The notes under the pieces were generated by a model. It was not told where the DNA came from, did no database searches, and saw only the letters and a program-made list of their open reading frames with translations. The translations under genes were made by a program, and so were the position numbers. A stretch of 64,000 bases of DNA from Alphaproteobacteria bacterium (GTDB taxonomy: Bacteria > Pseudomonadota > Alphaproteobacteria > CACIAM-22H2): NCBI GenBank assembly GCA_017308135.1, contig JAFKFM010000012.1, positions 152,859 to 216,858 on the forward strand. The letters are read 5' to 3'. Each line of letters starts with the position of its first letter. Position 1 is the stretch's first letter. Shown piece after piece: positions 33,527 through 42,132 of the stretch.

Positions 33527-34713
33527 CGTTTCCTCGGCAAGGTGGTGACGTAGGGTCCGGCCGCCGGCTGGGCGGTACGGACGGGAAATTCGTCGGTCAT
33601 CTGGGGATGCAAGGCGGCGACGCGCGCATCGAACGCGGCGATGGCGTCCTTGCCGTCGATCGCGGCGAGAACGGTGTCGTAGACGCGTTCTTCGCCGTGC
33701 TCCAGCCACACGATCTCATCGTCCTTCGCCGATTGGGTACGGTCGCCCCAATGCGACGTCGCGGGTTCGATCGCGAAGCCGTACACGCCCTCGCCCAAGC
33801 CCTGCCATTGTTGCAGGCAGATAAAGCGCTTGGCGTCGTACTCGACCATGAAGCCGATCCCGCGCGCATCGTTGATCAACGCCGTGGGCACGCGGCCTTT
33901 GGCGTCGGGCACGACGTCGTGATCGAAGACCTGCTGCACGAAGCGCGGTGTGGGACCGGCTTGCGTGCGATATCCGCTCTGCTGGGATTCGCGCGGCGTG
34001 TTCGCGGCGCGCGTCGCGCGGATCGGGGCGGCGAAACGCGCGCCCGCGTCCAACAGCGGCCAGCCCATGTTGATGTGATAGAGCATCATATGCGGCGTGC
34101 GCGCGAAGCCGCGATTGGCGACCGTATCGACGACGCGCATTTCGCGGCCGCCGATTTTGGCTTCGATCCGGCGCGTCAGCGTCAGATGCTCGCCCATCGA
34201 ATGGGCTTGGACGACCACGCCTTCGCACCACAAGGTGCATTCGTCGCCGTCCCAAATCTCGCCATAGCCTGTCAGGCGCGCGGGCTGGAATGCCGCGCGG
34301 CCATGCATCGGATAGGCGATTTCCTTGCGCAACGGCAGATCGAAATGATCCGCGGGCCCACGATCGGGTTGGCGGATATGATCGACGCCGCAAGTGCACA
34401 GCAGCCCCGAGAAGCCGCGCATGAAGCCCGTGCCGTTTTCGCCCTCGGGATCGAGATAAGCGGGACTACGGAAGCCGGTACCCGATTGCCAGGCGAAGGG
34501 CGTGCCGCGCCAATCGAAGCGGCCGATATCCATCGATCGATCGATCAGCACCGAGAATTCGAGCCCGCCACCGGTGCGGAATTCGAGCACACGCACGCCG
34601 CGCTCGGGACCGTCGTCGAACGCCACCGCTTCCACGCCCGCCACTTGGCGGGTCATCCCCACGCGACGCTCGAACTCGCGTCGCGTCAGTTTCTCCCCGA
34701 ATAAAGTCGGCAT
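33523..34713 (-). CDS. DUF4432/aldose 1-epimerase-like protein
   Basis: The 396-residue protein looks like the DUF4432 family of galactose-mutarotase-like beta-sandwiches: LEFSVLIDRSMDIGRFDWRG (about 52-71), GFSGLLCTCGVDH, MLYHINMGWPLLD and GFAIEPATSHWGDR. A conserved His and Glu suit sugar mutarotation, but no activity is established for the family. ATG 34713 overlaps the permease stop (TAATG). It could convert the anomers of an imported sugar before oxidation. It sits between the ABC permeases and the sulfatases. Confidence 0.87.
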   Translation of the reverse strand: MPTLFGEKLTRREFERRVGMTRQVAGVEAVAFDDGPERGVRVLEFRTGGGLEFSVLIDRSMDIGRFDWRGTPFAWQSGTGFRSPAYLDPEGENGTGFMRGFSGLLCTCGVDHIRQPDRGPADHFDLPLRKEIAYPMHGRAAFQPARLTGYGEIWDGDECTLWCEGVVVQAHSMGEHLTLTRRIEAKIGGREMRVVDTVANRGFARTPHMMLYHINMGWPLLDAGARFAAPIRATRAANTPRESQQSGYRTQAGPTPRFVQQVFDHDVVPDAKGRVPTALINDARGIGFMVEYDAKRFICLQQWQGLGEGVYGFAIEPATSHWGDRTQSAKDDEIVWLEHGEERVYDTVLAAIDGKDAIAAFDARVAALHPQMTDEFPVRTAQPAAGPYVTTLPRKR

Positions 34714-35543
34714 TACTTCACGGCCCCCGTCGTCAGACCCTTCACGATGTAGCGCTGGCCGAACAGCAGGAAGGCCAGCGCCGGGACCAGCGAAAGTGCT
34801 GCCGTCGCGGCCATTTCGCCGTATTTGATCTCGTAGCCTTGCGCGAACTTGGCGATGGCGACGGGAATCGTCGCGGTTTGCTTCGCCGTCAGGTTCAGCG
34901 CCACGGCGAATTCGTTCCAGCTGAAGATGAAGGTCAGGATCGCCGTCGCGGCGAGGCCGGGCGCGACCAGCGGCACGATCACCTTCCAGATCAGATAGGG
35001 CGTGGAGCAGCCGTCGATCCGCGCGGCTTCCTCCAGCTCCACCGGCACTTCGCGCACGAAATTCGCCATCAGCCACAACGCCATCGGCAGATGCACCGCG
35101 ACATGCGCCAGCGCCAAGCCGAAATACGTGTTGTCGAGACCAAGCTCGCGATAGAGCGGGAACCACGCCGCGACCAGCGTGATCGGCGGCACCATGTGGA
35201 AGACGATCGCCCAGCCGAGCAGCGCATGCACGACCAAGCGCGACGTGCCCAAGCGCTCGATCGCGTAGCCGCCCAGCGTCGCCACGAAACAGATCCCGAT
35301 CGTGCTCGCCGTGGCGACGACCAGGCTGTTGAAGGTGTTGTCCATGAACTCGGTCGTGCGCGAGAACAGCACTTCGCGGAAACTCGCCAGCGTCGGCGTG
35401 AAGAAGATTTCGCCCTGCAGCAACGAAATCTGCGTTTTGAACCCCGCCGCGATGATCCACACGAACGGGACCAGAACGAAGATCGCGATCACGATCAGGA
35501 AAAGGTGGAAGAACGGCACCACCCGTTTTTCGAACGGCATCAT
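34713..35543 (-). CDS. Carbohydrate ABC transporter permease (MalG-like)
   Basis: The 276-residue permease has six membrane segments, the EAA loop LEEAARIDGCSTPYLIWKVI before VPLVAPG, and ends in IVKGLTTGAVK. It is clearly paralogous to the permease at 55386-56216: same length, same ending and a shared SWNEFA-ALNLTA segment. MM at 35543/35540 gives two possible starts; the first overlaps the upstream permease stop by four bases. It works with the permease and binding protein just upstream. Confidence 0.93.
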   Translation of the reverse strand: MMPFEKRVVPFFHLFLIVIAIFVLVPFVWIIAAGFKTQISLLQGEIFFTPTLASFREVLFSRTTEFMDNTFNSLVVATASTIGICFVATLGGYAIERLGTSRLVVHALLGWAIVFHMVPPITLVAAWFPLYRELGLDNTYFGLALAHVAVHLPMALWLMANFVREVPVELEEAARIDGCSTPYLIWKVIVPLVAPGLAATAILTFIFSWNEFAVALNLTAKQTATIPVAIAKFAQGYEIKYGEMAATAALSLVPALAFLLFGQRYIVKGLTTGAVK

Positions 35544-36430
35544 GTCGCGTTCCTTCCGCGCCGCCCGGCCATCAGCACGCCGATCATCGTCAAGGAAATG
35601 AAGAACAGCACCGCGACCGACATGGCCGAGCCGTAGCCCATGCGGTCTTGCGTGAAGAAGGTGCGGTAGATCGTGTAGCTGATGACTTCGGTCGCCGAGC
35701 CCGGCCCGCCGCCCGTCAGCAGATAGATCTCGTCGAACACCTTCAGCGAGGTGACGAGCCGGAACAGGAACGTCACCGCGATCACCGGCATCATCATCGG
35801 GATCAACACGTAACGCATCTCGGCCCACGTGCCCGCCCCGTCGACGCGCGCGGCTTCCTGCACGTCCTGCGGCAGGGATTCGAAACCCGCCAGCAGCAGC
35901 AGGAAGCAAAACGGCGTCCAGTGCCAGATATCGACCATGATGACCGAGGGCAGCGCCCAGGCCCGCGTGCCCAGCCAATCGACCGGGTGGAAGCCGAACA
36001 CGCCGATGAAACCGTTCACGAGGCCGAAATCGTAATTGAGCATCAGCTTCCAGACGGCGCCGATCAGAATGCCGGGCACGAGGATCGGCAGAATGAAGAT
36101 CGTGCGGTAGAGAACCCGTCCGCGCGCGATGCGGCTGACCGCCCAGGCCAACAGGAAGCCGAGCAGGACTTGGATCGCCACGCCGACGATCGCGAAGATC
36201 GCGGTGTTCTTCAAACCCGCGATCAGCAGCGTGTCTTCCGCCAGACGCGCGTAATGCGTGAAGCCGACATAGGACCAGACGGCTTTGCCGTCGACCCAGG
36301 TGATTTCGTTGACGCTCATCGCCATCAGATTGAGCGTCGGCAGAATCGACATCGCCAAGAAGACCAAGATGGTCGGCGTCAGGGCGATGCGCCGCCAAAG
36401 CGTGTCGTGTGTCGCGCGTCTCGAAGCCAT
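35540..36430 (-). CDS. Carbohydrate ABC transporter permease (MalF-like)
   Basis: This permease of about 296 residues has six membrane segments and the EAA loop VQEAARVDGAGTWAEMRYVL before IPMMMPV. The ATG at 36430 is preferred, giving MASRRATHDTLWRR before the first helix; an upstream TTG at 36511 would add 27 proline-rich residues encoded by the hairpin region. It is paralogous to the permease at 54481-55389. The gap to the binding-protein gene holds a hairpin (36454-36482). Confidence 0.9.
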   Translation of the reverse strand: MASRRATHDTLWRRIALTPTILVFLAMSILPTLNLMAMSVNEITWVDGKAVWSYVGFTHYARLAEDTLLIAGLKNTAIFAIVGVAIQVLLGFLLAWAVSRIARGRVLYRTIFILPILVPGILIGAVWKLMLNYDFGLVNGFIGVFGFHPVDWLGTRAWALPSVIMVDIWHWTPFCFLLLLAGFESLPQDVQEAARVDGAGTWAEMRYVLIPMMMPVIAVTFLFRLVTSLKVFDEIYLLTGGGPGSATEVISYTIYRTFFTQDRMGYGSAMSVAVLFFISLTMIGVLMAGRRGRNAT

Positions 36431-36453
36431 AACAATCCAATCCGATGGCGGCG

Positions 36454-36482
36454 GCCGCCGATCCCTTCCGGGGACCGGCGGC
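36454..36482 (-). other. Intercistronic hairpin between binding protein and permease genes
   Basis: GCCGCCG (36454-36460) pairs with CGGCGGC (36476-36482) and, inside an A-C mismatch, TCCC pairs with GGGA around a 5-base loop. It lies between the binding-protein stop (36498) and the permease ATG (36430). Place and composition match the hairpins at 15514, 24427 and 54430. Confidence 0.6.
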
Positions 36483-36497
36483 GTTCCGTTTCGTTTC

Positions 36498-37841
36498 TCA
36501 GAGTGCGGCAAGCTTGCCGGTCTTGTAGCCCGCGCGCTGCATGATCGCGTGGCACTCGTCGGCGATCGCGTTAAGCGCTTGCGCGCTCGTCATCTCGCCG
36601 ATCACCGCCTGGTTCAATCGCAGCTCCAGCACGTCGCCGATCTGCGAGCCTTCCGGCACGCTCCACATCAGATTGACGTAGTCGGAGCTGTCGGCCATCG
36701 CCTTCATCCAGCGGTTCTTCGGATCCCGCCACAATTGCTGATCCGACAGCACGTCCTGGCGGACCGGCGGCGCGCCCGCGGCCAGATACTTCATCTGCGC
36801 GTCGCGCGTCTGGAACCAGTTGAGGAACGCCAAGGCGGCGCGCTGACGGTCGGCGGGCACGTTTTTGGGAATGCCGCCGAGCCAGTGGCCGAGCACCGGG
36901 GCGGGCTTACCCTTGGCCGAGCCGGGCACGCGCGCCGCGTTGATCTTGCCGACCACCGCCGATTTGGTGGGATCGTCGAGCTGCGCCCATGCCGCGATCA
37001 CCAGCAGCGCGTGCGCAGCGCGGCCGGTGGCGAGGTTCTGGATGATCTGCGCCTGGGCGAGACCGCCGGTTTGAGGATGGCCGGCTTCCTTCGCCATGCG
37101 GATATAGAAGTCGAGCGCTTCCTTGCCCGCCGGACTGTTGATCGTGATCGTGTAATCGCCCTTCGGCTCGTCGGCGAACAGCTTGCCGCCGAAGCTGTAG
37201 AGATACGGCCACCAATCGTAGGAGATGTCGTTCGGGTTGCCGCGTGCACCGCGCTGCACGATGCCGTACATGCGCGGCGGATTGTGCAGCTTCTTGGCGT
37301 TGGCGAGCAGTTCGTCCCACGTCGTCGGCACGGTCAGTTTATGCTCGGCATAGAGATCGGCCCGATACAGCAGCAGCGGAATGTTGCCGTTGACCGGCAC
37401 GCTCATCAGCTTGCCGTTGGGGTCGTGGGTCTTGTTCCCTTCGTTCCAGAAGACCGTGTTGTCGTAACGGATCATCTGCGGATCGAGCTTGAAGTTCGCG
37501 TCGATCTCGTTGATCGGCTTCAGGAAGCCGCCATGGTACATTTCCTGATAGTAGAGGCCGTTCATGATCAACAGATCGAACATGCCGTCGCGCGCGCGCA
37601 CCGAGGCGCGCTGCTTTTCCAAGCTGCCGCCGAACGGATTGACGTCGAGATTGACCTTATTGCCGGTGTCCTTCTCGTAGGCTTCGACCGCGCCGCGGAA
37701 GCCGTCGAACCAGGGCGAGTTGTTGATGACGATGGTGAACGGCACTTGGCGGGTCGCTTGCGCGCGGGCACCGGGGACCCAGGAAAGCGCCGTAACGGCG
37801 CCCGCGCCCATTAGAACTTCGCGGCGATTGGTGGTGAACAT
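36498..37841 (-). CDS. Carbohydrate ABC transporter substrate-binding protein (family 1), Tat-type signal
   Basis: The 447-residue protein has a twin-arginine-like leader (NRREVLMGAGAVTALSWVPG, 5-24, ending ARA), then VINNSPWFDGFRGAVEAYEK and LDVNPFGGSLEKQRASVRAR. It is about 40-45 percent identical by eye to the binding protein at 53054-54406 (shared NSSPWF/NNSPWF, YEK-TGNKV, KSAVVGKIN, LRLNQA-IGEM). Both loci also carry sulfatases, so the substrate class is probably shared. It follows TctC by 32 bases in the same operon. Confidence 0.92.
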   Translation of the reverse strand: MFTTNRREVLMGAGAVTALSWVPGARAQATRQVPFTIVINNSPWFDGFRGAVEAYEKDTGNKVNLDVNPFGGSLEKQRASVRARDGMFDLLIMNGLYYQEMYHGGFLKPINEIDANFKLDPQMIRYDNTVFWNEGNKTHDPNGKLMSVPVNGNIPLLLYRADLYAEHKLTVPTTWDELLANAKKLHNPPRMYGIVQRGARGNPNDISYDWWPYLYSFGGKLFADEPKGDYTITINSPAGKEALDFYIRMAKEAGHPQTGGLAQAQIIQNLATGRAAHALLVIAAWAQLDDPTKSAVVGKINAARVPGSAKGKPAPVLGHWLGGIPKNVPADRQRAALAFLNWFQTRDAQMKYLAAGAPPVRQDVLSDQQLWRDPKNRWMKAMADSSDYVNLMWSVPEGSQIGDVLELRLNQAVIGEMTSAQALNAIADECHAIMQRAGYKTGKLAAL

Positions 37842-37873
37842 GCGTCTTCTCCCTTTTCGGATTGCGCCGCCGG

Positions 37874-38830
37874 TTAACCGGCGGTCACGTTGTTGCGGGC
37901 CGCCAGCGCCTTCATTTCCTCGTACTGGCGGTTGATCTCGGCCTCCAACTCGGCGCCCTTCATGAACGCGGCGCTCATGTTGAACTCGGCGAATTTCTGG
38001 ACCACCTCGGGGTCCTTCATCGATTCGCGCAACGCTTCGGCGAAGCGGTCGACGCGCGCCGCGGGCGTGGCCTTGGGCATCCACCACCAGTAATTCAGAT
38101 TGAGCAGCAGATCGGTGCCCTGCTCGCGCGCGGTGGCGAGGTTCGGCCAGCTCGGCAGACGTTGCGGCGCGAAGATCGCGACGATGGTGAGATCGCCTGA
38201 ATCGACCAGCGGCTTGGCTTCGTTGACCGTCAGGAACGCGCAATCGACATGGCCGCCGGCCAGCGCCGTGCGCGTCGGGCCGCCGCCGCCGGTGTTGACG
38301 AAGCGGAACTTGACGCCCGTCTTGTCCGCCAGCGACAGAAACAGGAAATGGTTGATGGCGCCGATCTGCACGCCCGCGCGCAAATCGCCCGCTTTCGCCG
38401 CCGCCAGGAAGCTTTTGAGATCCTGATACGGCGCCTTGCGATTGACGACGACGGTCACGTACTCGGCCGCGACCTGCGCGACTTTCGCGAACGCTTCGGG
38501 ACCGAAATCCATGACCTTCAGCGCGGCGGCGGTCAGCAGCGCCTGATGGACGGCGAGAACGGTGTGACCGTCGGGTGCCGCATCGCGCACTTGGCGATTG
38601 CCGATCGACGTGCCGCCGCCGACCACGTTGGCGACGGAGACGGGCTGGCCCAAAATGCGTTGCAGCGGCGTCTGGAAGAAGCGCCCGATATAATCGGCGC
38701 TGCCGCCCGGCGGATTGGGCACCACGATACGGATGGGCTTGTCGGGATAGGCTTGCGCGAAAGCGGGCGCAACGCCCGATGCCGCGAACGTGGCGGCAGC
38801 GGTTCCGGCAATAAAGCTTCTGCGGCGCAT
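37874..38830 (-). CDS. tctC: Tripartite tricarboxylate transporter substrate-binding protein (Bug/TctC family)
   Basis: The 318-residue periplasmic protein has a twin-arginine-like signal (MRRRSFIAGTAAATFAASG; cleavage after AFA), the Bug motif YPDKPIRIVVPNPPGGSADY (about 31-50), the DGHTVLAVHQALLTAAAL segment and QIGAINHF. Bug proteins bind carboxylates such as citrate, aspartate or terephthalate. It follows TctA by 17 bases (GGGAGAC ribosome site). Having the binding protein after TctA and before a second, ABC-type binding protein is an unusual tandem of two uptake systems. Confidence 0.92.
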   Translation of the reverse strand: MRRRSFIAGTAAATFAASGVAPAFAQAYPDKPIRIVVPNPPGGSADYIGRFFQTPLQRILGQPVSVANVVGGGTSIGNRQVRDAAPDGHTVLAVHQALLTAAALKVMDFGPEAFAKVAQVAAEYVTVVVNRKAPYQDLKSFLAAAKAGDLRAGVQIGAINHFLFLSLADKTGVKFRFVNTGGGGPTRTALAGGHVDCAFLTVNEAKPLVDSGDLTIVAIFAPQRLPSWPNLATAREQGTDLLLNLNYWWWMPKATPAARVDRFAEALRESMKDPEVVQKFAEFNMSAAFMKGAELEAEINRQYEEMKALAARNNVTAG

Positions 38831-38847
38831 GGATGTCTCCCTATTTG

Positions 38848-40341
38848 TTATCCGTTTTGGGTTGCGGGGATGCGGGGGCGGCGCAAATCGCGCCACAGCG
38901 GCCAGATGAACATCGCGATCGCGACGGCGAAGAAGCTGACCGCGATGGGGCGCTGGAACAGCGGCCAGATCGACCCGTCGGTCGCCATCAGGCCGGCGCG
39001 CAATTGCCCTTCGGCGAGCGGTGCGAGGATCAAACCGATGACGAACGGCCCCAGCGGCACGGACGCGAGTTCCAACAGGAACCCGACGATACCGAAGGCG
39101 AGCATCGTCCATACGTCGAACAGGCGCCCGTTCTCGGCCAGCGCCCCGATCACGCACAACACCATGATCGCGGGCAGGATATAGGCGCGCGGCACGTACA
39201 TCAGCCGCGCGATCCAGATGCAGCCCAGGATCATCATCCCATACATCGCGATGTGGGACAGAAGATGCGAGGCCATCAACGCGCCGACCACGTCGGGCGA
39301 ATTGGTGAACAATGTCGGGCCCGGCTGGATGTTATGCATCAGTAACGCCGCCAGCAGGATCGACGCGGCGGGGCTGCCGGGAATGCCCAGCGTGATCATC
39401 GGGATCAATGCACCGCCGGTATTCGCGTTGTTCGCGGTTTCGGCCGCGACGATGCCGTCGTCGAAGCCGGTGCCGAATTTCTCCGGCGTCCTCGACAGAT
39501 TCTTCGCGGTCGAATAGGCGACGATGGAACTCACACTCGCCCCCACGCCGGGCAACATGCCGATCCAGATGCCGATGATCGACGAGCGCAGGATGTTCCA
39601 GCCCTGTTTGATATAGTCGCCCGGCGACAGGAAAATGCCGCGCAGACTGGGATCGAGCCGGTCGAAGCGCTGGCGCGCGTGCATCGCATCGCCCAGCACC
39701 TGGCTGACCGCGAAGGCGCCCAAAATGACGGCGAGTTGGCTGAACCCGCCCGCCATTTCGTTGAAGCCGAAGGTCAGGCGCAACTGGCCGGAGGTCTCGT
39801 CGACGCCCGGATACGACACCAACATGCCGAACAAACCCGCGAGCAAGCCCTTCGTGACGGAGCCCTGGCTCAACGTCGCGATCAGCACCAGCGCCATGAA
39901 CACGAGCGCGAAATTCTCGAACGGCCCGAAGACCAGCGCCAAGCGCACCATCCACGGCGACAGCAGCACCAATGCGAGCCACGACAAGGCACCGCCAATC
40001 AGCGACGCGGAAATGCCGAGCCCCAGCGCGCGCCCCGGCCTGCCGCCGCGCGCCATCGGAAAGCCGTCGAGCGTGGTGACGACCGCCGACGGTTCGCCCG
40101 GAATGCGCATCAGCGTCGCGGTGATCAAACCGCCCGAGATGCCGCCGACATAGATCGACGTCATCAAGATCACGCCGTCCGCGCTGGCCATGCGATAGGT
40201 GAAGGGCAGCGAAAGAGCGAGCAACGCCCCGCCCGTCAATCCCGGCAACGCGCCCACGACGATGCCCATGAACGTGCCGAGCAACAGCAGCATCAAGGGG
40301 CTGGGCGAAAGAACGTGCAGAAAGGCCTGTGCGAGATCCAT
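38848..40341 (-). CDS. tctA: Tripartite tricarboxylate transporter large permease (TctA)
   Basis: This 497-residue membrane protein with about 11-12 helices has the TctA hallmarks: GIVVGALPGLTGGALLALSL (about 25-44), GGISGGLITATLMRIPGEPS (about 66-85) and IWIGMLPGVGASVSSIVAY, then GGALIPMITLGIPGSPAASI. It transports carboxylates with TctB and TctC. ATG 40341 is 10 bases after the TctB stop. The two inverted-repeat PGxxG segments form the substrate pathway in the family. Confidence 0.94.
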   Translation of the reverse strand: MDLAQAFLHVLSPSPLMLLLLGTFMGIVVGALPGLTGGALLALSLPFTYRMASADGVILMTSIYVGGISGGLITATLMRIPGEPSAVVTTLDGFPMARGGRPGRALGLGISASLIGGALSWLALVLLSPWMVRLALVFGPFENFALVFMALVLIATLSQGSVTKGLLAGLFGMLVSYPGVDETSGQLRLTFGFNEMAGGFSQLAVILGAFAVSQVLGDAMHARQRFDRLDPSLRGIFLSPGDYIKQGWNILRSSIIGIWIGMLPGVGASVSSIVAYSTAKNLSRTPEKFGTGFDDGIVAAETANNANTGGALIPMITLGIPGSPAASILLAALLMHNIQPGPTLFTNSPDVVGALMASHLLSHIAMYGMMILGCIWIARLMYVPRAYILPAIMVLCVIGALAENGRLFDVWTMLAFGIVGFLLELASVPLGPFVIGLILAPLAEGQLRAGLMATDGSIWPLFQRPIAVSFFAVAIAMFIWPLWRDLRRPRIPATQNG

Positions 40342-40351
40342 CGGCGCGGCC

Positions 40352-40852
40352 CTACGGTAGATCGATCAGCATCGCGCGAAATCCAAGATCGATCCCCGCA
40401 CCGAGCACCACCGCGACAACCGCGAGAATCAGCAACGCGCGCGGCGTGCGCACGCTCAGCACCCAGCCCAAGGCGAGCATGTAGACGATCGACGCCGCCA
40501 TAAATCCGACGACGGGCATCACCACCACGAAAGCGATCGACAATCCCACCGCCCAGACGGAGAAGGACGGCACGACCGAGTACGTGTCGTCGACCGCTTC
40601 GTTGGCGGTGAACAAAGCTTGCGCGTGCCCGCGCGTCGAATGACGCAGCAATACGCGCGCGAGCAGGAAAATAGCCAAAGCCAGCACGCAGGCGGCCGTC
40701 CAGAACGGCACCGCCGCCGCCCCGACGGGATCGTAGGGCGCTTTGGGCTGGTTGCGCAGGCCCCACATCGTGAATAACGCGACCGCGATCATGGCGAGCG
40801 CGAATGTCGCGTCACCTTTCGCCAGGCCGGACTTGCGGTCCTGCTCGTTCAC
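40352..40852 (-). CDS. tctB: Tripartite tricarboxylate transporter small permease (TctB)
   Basis: The 166-residue protein has four hydrophobic segments (ATFALAMIAVALFTMWGL, AAACVLALAIFLLAR-like, VWAVGLSIAFVVVMPVVGFM and ALLILAVVAVVLGAGIDLGF), typical of TctB. GTG 40852 is chosen: GGAGGGAG lies 7 bases upstream; a longer form from 40972 would overlap the promoter region of the divergent LysR gene. It is the first gene of the 12-gene leftward operon ending at 27607. Confidence 0.88.
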   Translation of the reverse strand: MNEQDRKSGLAKGDATFALAMIAVALFTMWGLRNQPKAPYDPVGAAAVPFWTAACVLALAIFLLARVLLRHSTRGHAQALFTANEAVDDTYSVVPSFSVWAVGLSIAFVVVMPVVGFMAASIVYMLALGWVLSVRTPRALLILAVVAVVLGAGIDLGFRAMLIDLP

Positions 40853-40964
40853 CGGCGTGCTCCCTCCGGCCGCCAGCGTTCGTCTCGGTGCCGCAGCCGC
40901 TTGTGTTGTATGCGACCTTGACACCTGACGATGGGTCCGACAACTACCATGTGGGCCCAGATCG

Positions 40965-40979
40965 ATAACCATTGGCTAT
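40965..40979. promoter_or_regulatory. LysR-type box (T-N11-A) between LysR gene and TctB operon
   Basis: ATAACC-ATT-GGCTAT is an inverted repeat with one mismatch and the T-N11-A core expected of LysR binding sites. It lies 26-40 bases upstream of the LysR ATG (41005) and about 115 bases upstream of the TctB start, the usual place of an autoregulated divergent box. Confidence 0.55.
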
Positions 40980-41004
40980 AGGGCGTTTCGCGGAGAACGG
41001 ACTC

Positions 41005-41976
41005 ATGCAGTTGCAGCAATTGCGTCACGTCGTGGCGCTGATCGACCATCGCAGCTTGGCGAGTGCGGCCAAAGTGCTGGGAATCTCCCAGCCCGCGTTG
41101 AGCAAAAGCCTGCGCCGTTTGGAAAGCTATCTCGGCGTCAAATTGTTCGAACGCACGCCGCATGGCGTTCTGGCGACGGAGTTCGGCCGCGAGTTCGCGC
41201 GCCATGCGCGCGCGATCGCGTCGGAAGTGTCGGAGGCCGAACGCACGGTCGGCGCGATCCGCGACGGCCGCGAGGGGCGTATCGCGATCGGTTCGGCGCC
41301 CAGCGTCATCGCCAGCGTGTTGCCGATCGCGACCGCGCGATTGCTGCGCGGGCGCAACGATCTGAAGGTCACCGTCGTCGGCGGTCTGCACGACCGGTTG
41401 TTCGAATGGCTGCGCGCGGGCGAGCTCGACGTCGTGATCTCCAACCTCGTCGATCAGCCCGACGATTCGGATCTCGAACAGGAAACGCTGTTCGTCGATC
41501 GCGTCGTGCTCGCCTGCCGGCCGGGCCATCCGTTGACCGCCAAGCGCAATCCTTCGAAGAAGGAGCTCGAGCGCTATCGCTGGGTTCTGCCCTCGACCTC
41601 GATCGTGACGCGCCAGCGTTTGGAACTGGCGTTGAAGGGACATGGCATCGCGCCGCCGCGCCTGGCGGTGGAGACGAACTCCCTCGCCTTCATGCGTGCG
41701 ATGATTCTCGAAACCGACTGCCTCGGTTACTTGCCCGCGGTCACATTGTTGCCGGGGCGCGAATGTGCCGGCGTCGTGCCGGCGGGGGCGGGCTGGCTCG
41801 ATTGGCATCGGCCGGTGGGCTTGACCTTGCGCAAACGAACGGAACTCTCGCCGGCCTGCCGTCGCTTGGTCGCCGAACTGCGCAAAGTCTGCGCCGAGCG
41901 CTTCCCCGCCAATAAGCGCGGCATCGCGCATAAGGGCGGCCCGATGCGTGGCGCCGATCGCGATGGATTGATCTAG
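41005..41976 (+). CDS. LysR-family transcriptional regulator
   Basis: The 323-residue regulator has the winged helix-turn-helix (SLASAAKVLGISQPALSKSL, 17-36; RRLESYLGVKLFERTPHGV) and an effector domain of the GbpR/CbL-like kind (IAIGSAPSVIASVLPIATAR, LDVVISNL). ATG 41005 has GGAGAACGG upstream; starting at 40972 would put 11 extra residues before the HTH. Divergent from the TctB-to-rhmD operon, it probably activates it in response to the imported compound or an intermediate. Confidence 0.92.
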   Translation: MQLQQLRHVVALIDHRSLASAAKVLGISQPALSKSLRRLESYLGVKLFERTPHGVLATEFGREFARHARAIASEVSEAERTVGAIRDGREGRIAIGSAPSVIASVLPIATARLLRGRNDLKVTVVGGLHDRLFEWLRAGELDVVISNLVDQPDDSDLEQETLFVDRVVLACRPGHPLTAKRNPSKKELERYRWVLPSTSIVTRQRLELALKGHGIAPPRLAVETNSLAFMRAMILETDCLGYLPAVTLLPGRECAGVVPAGAGWLDWHRPVGLTLRKRTELSPACRRLVAELRKVCAERFPANKRGIAHKGGPMRGADRDGLI

Positions 41977-42082
41977 CGCCATTCGGACGGCGCTGCGTAT
42001 CGCGGCGATATCCACGATCCGTTTTTTACGGCGAAGATCGTTTCGGCGGGCATTTCCCAAACCCTTCTTCCTCGGATCGTCC

Positions 42083-42118
42083 TTGACTGGATGTTTAAAT
42101 GACTATATGTCTAAACAT
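42083..42118 (+). promoter_or_regulatory. Promoter with GntR-type inverted repeat upstream of the GntR operon
   Basis: TTGACT (42083-42088) is a good -35; TATGTC or TATATG follows at 15-17 bases. Over it lie ATGTTTA (42091-42097) and TAAACAT (42112-42118), a perfect 7-base inverted repeat, with GAC-TATAT-GTC inside. ATGTCTAAACAT alone resembles the GTCTA-type sites of HutC-family regulators. The GntR ATG is at 42133, so autoregulation is likely. Confidence 0.6.
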
Positions 42119-42132
42119 TATGGGGAGTAAAG

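Noticed and set aside
42000..42030. A rho-independent terminator after the LysR gene (run of six T at 42021-42026)
   Set aside because: The bases before the T-run do not form a convincing GC-rich stem.
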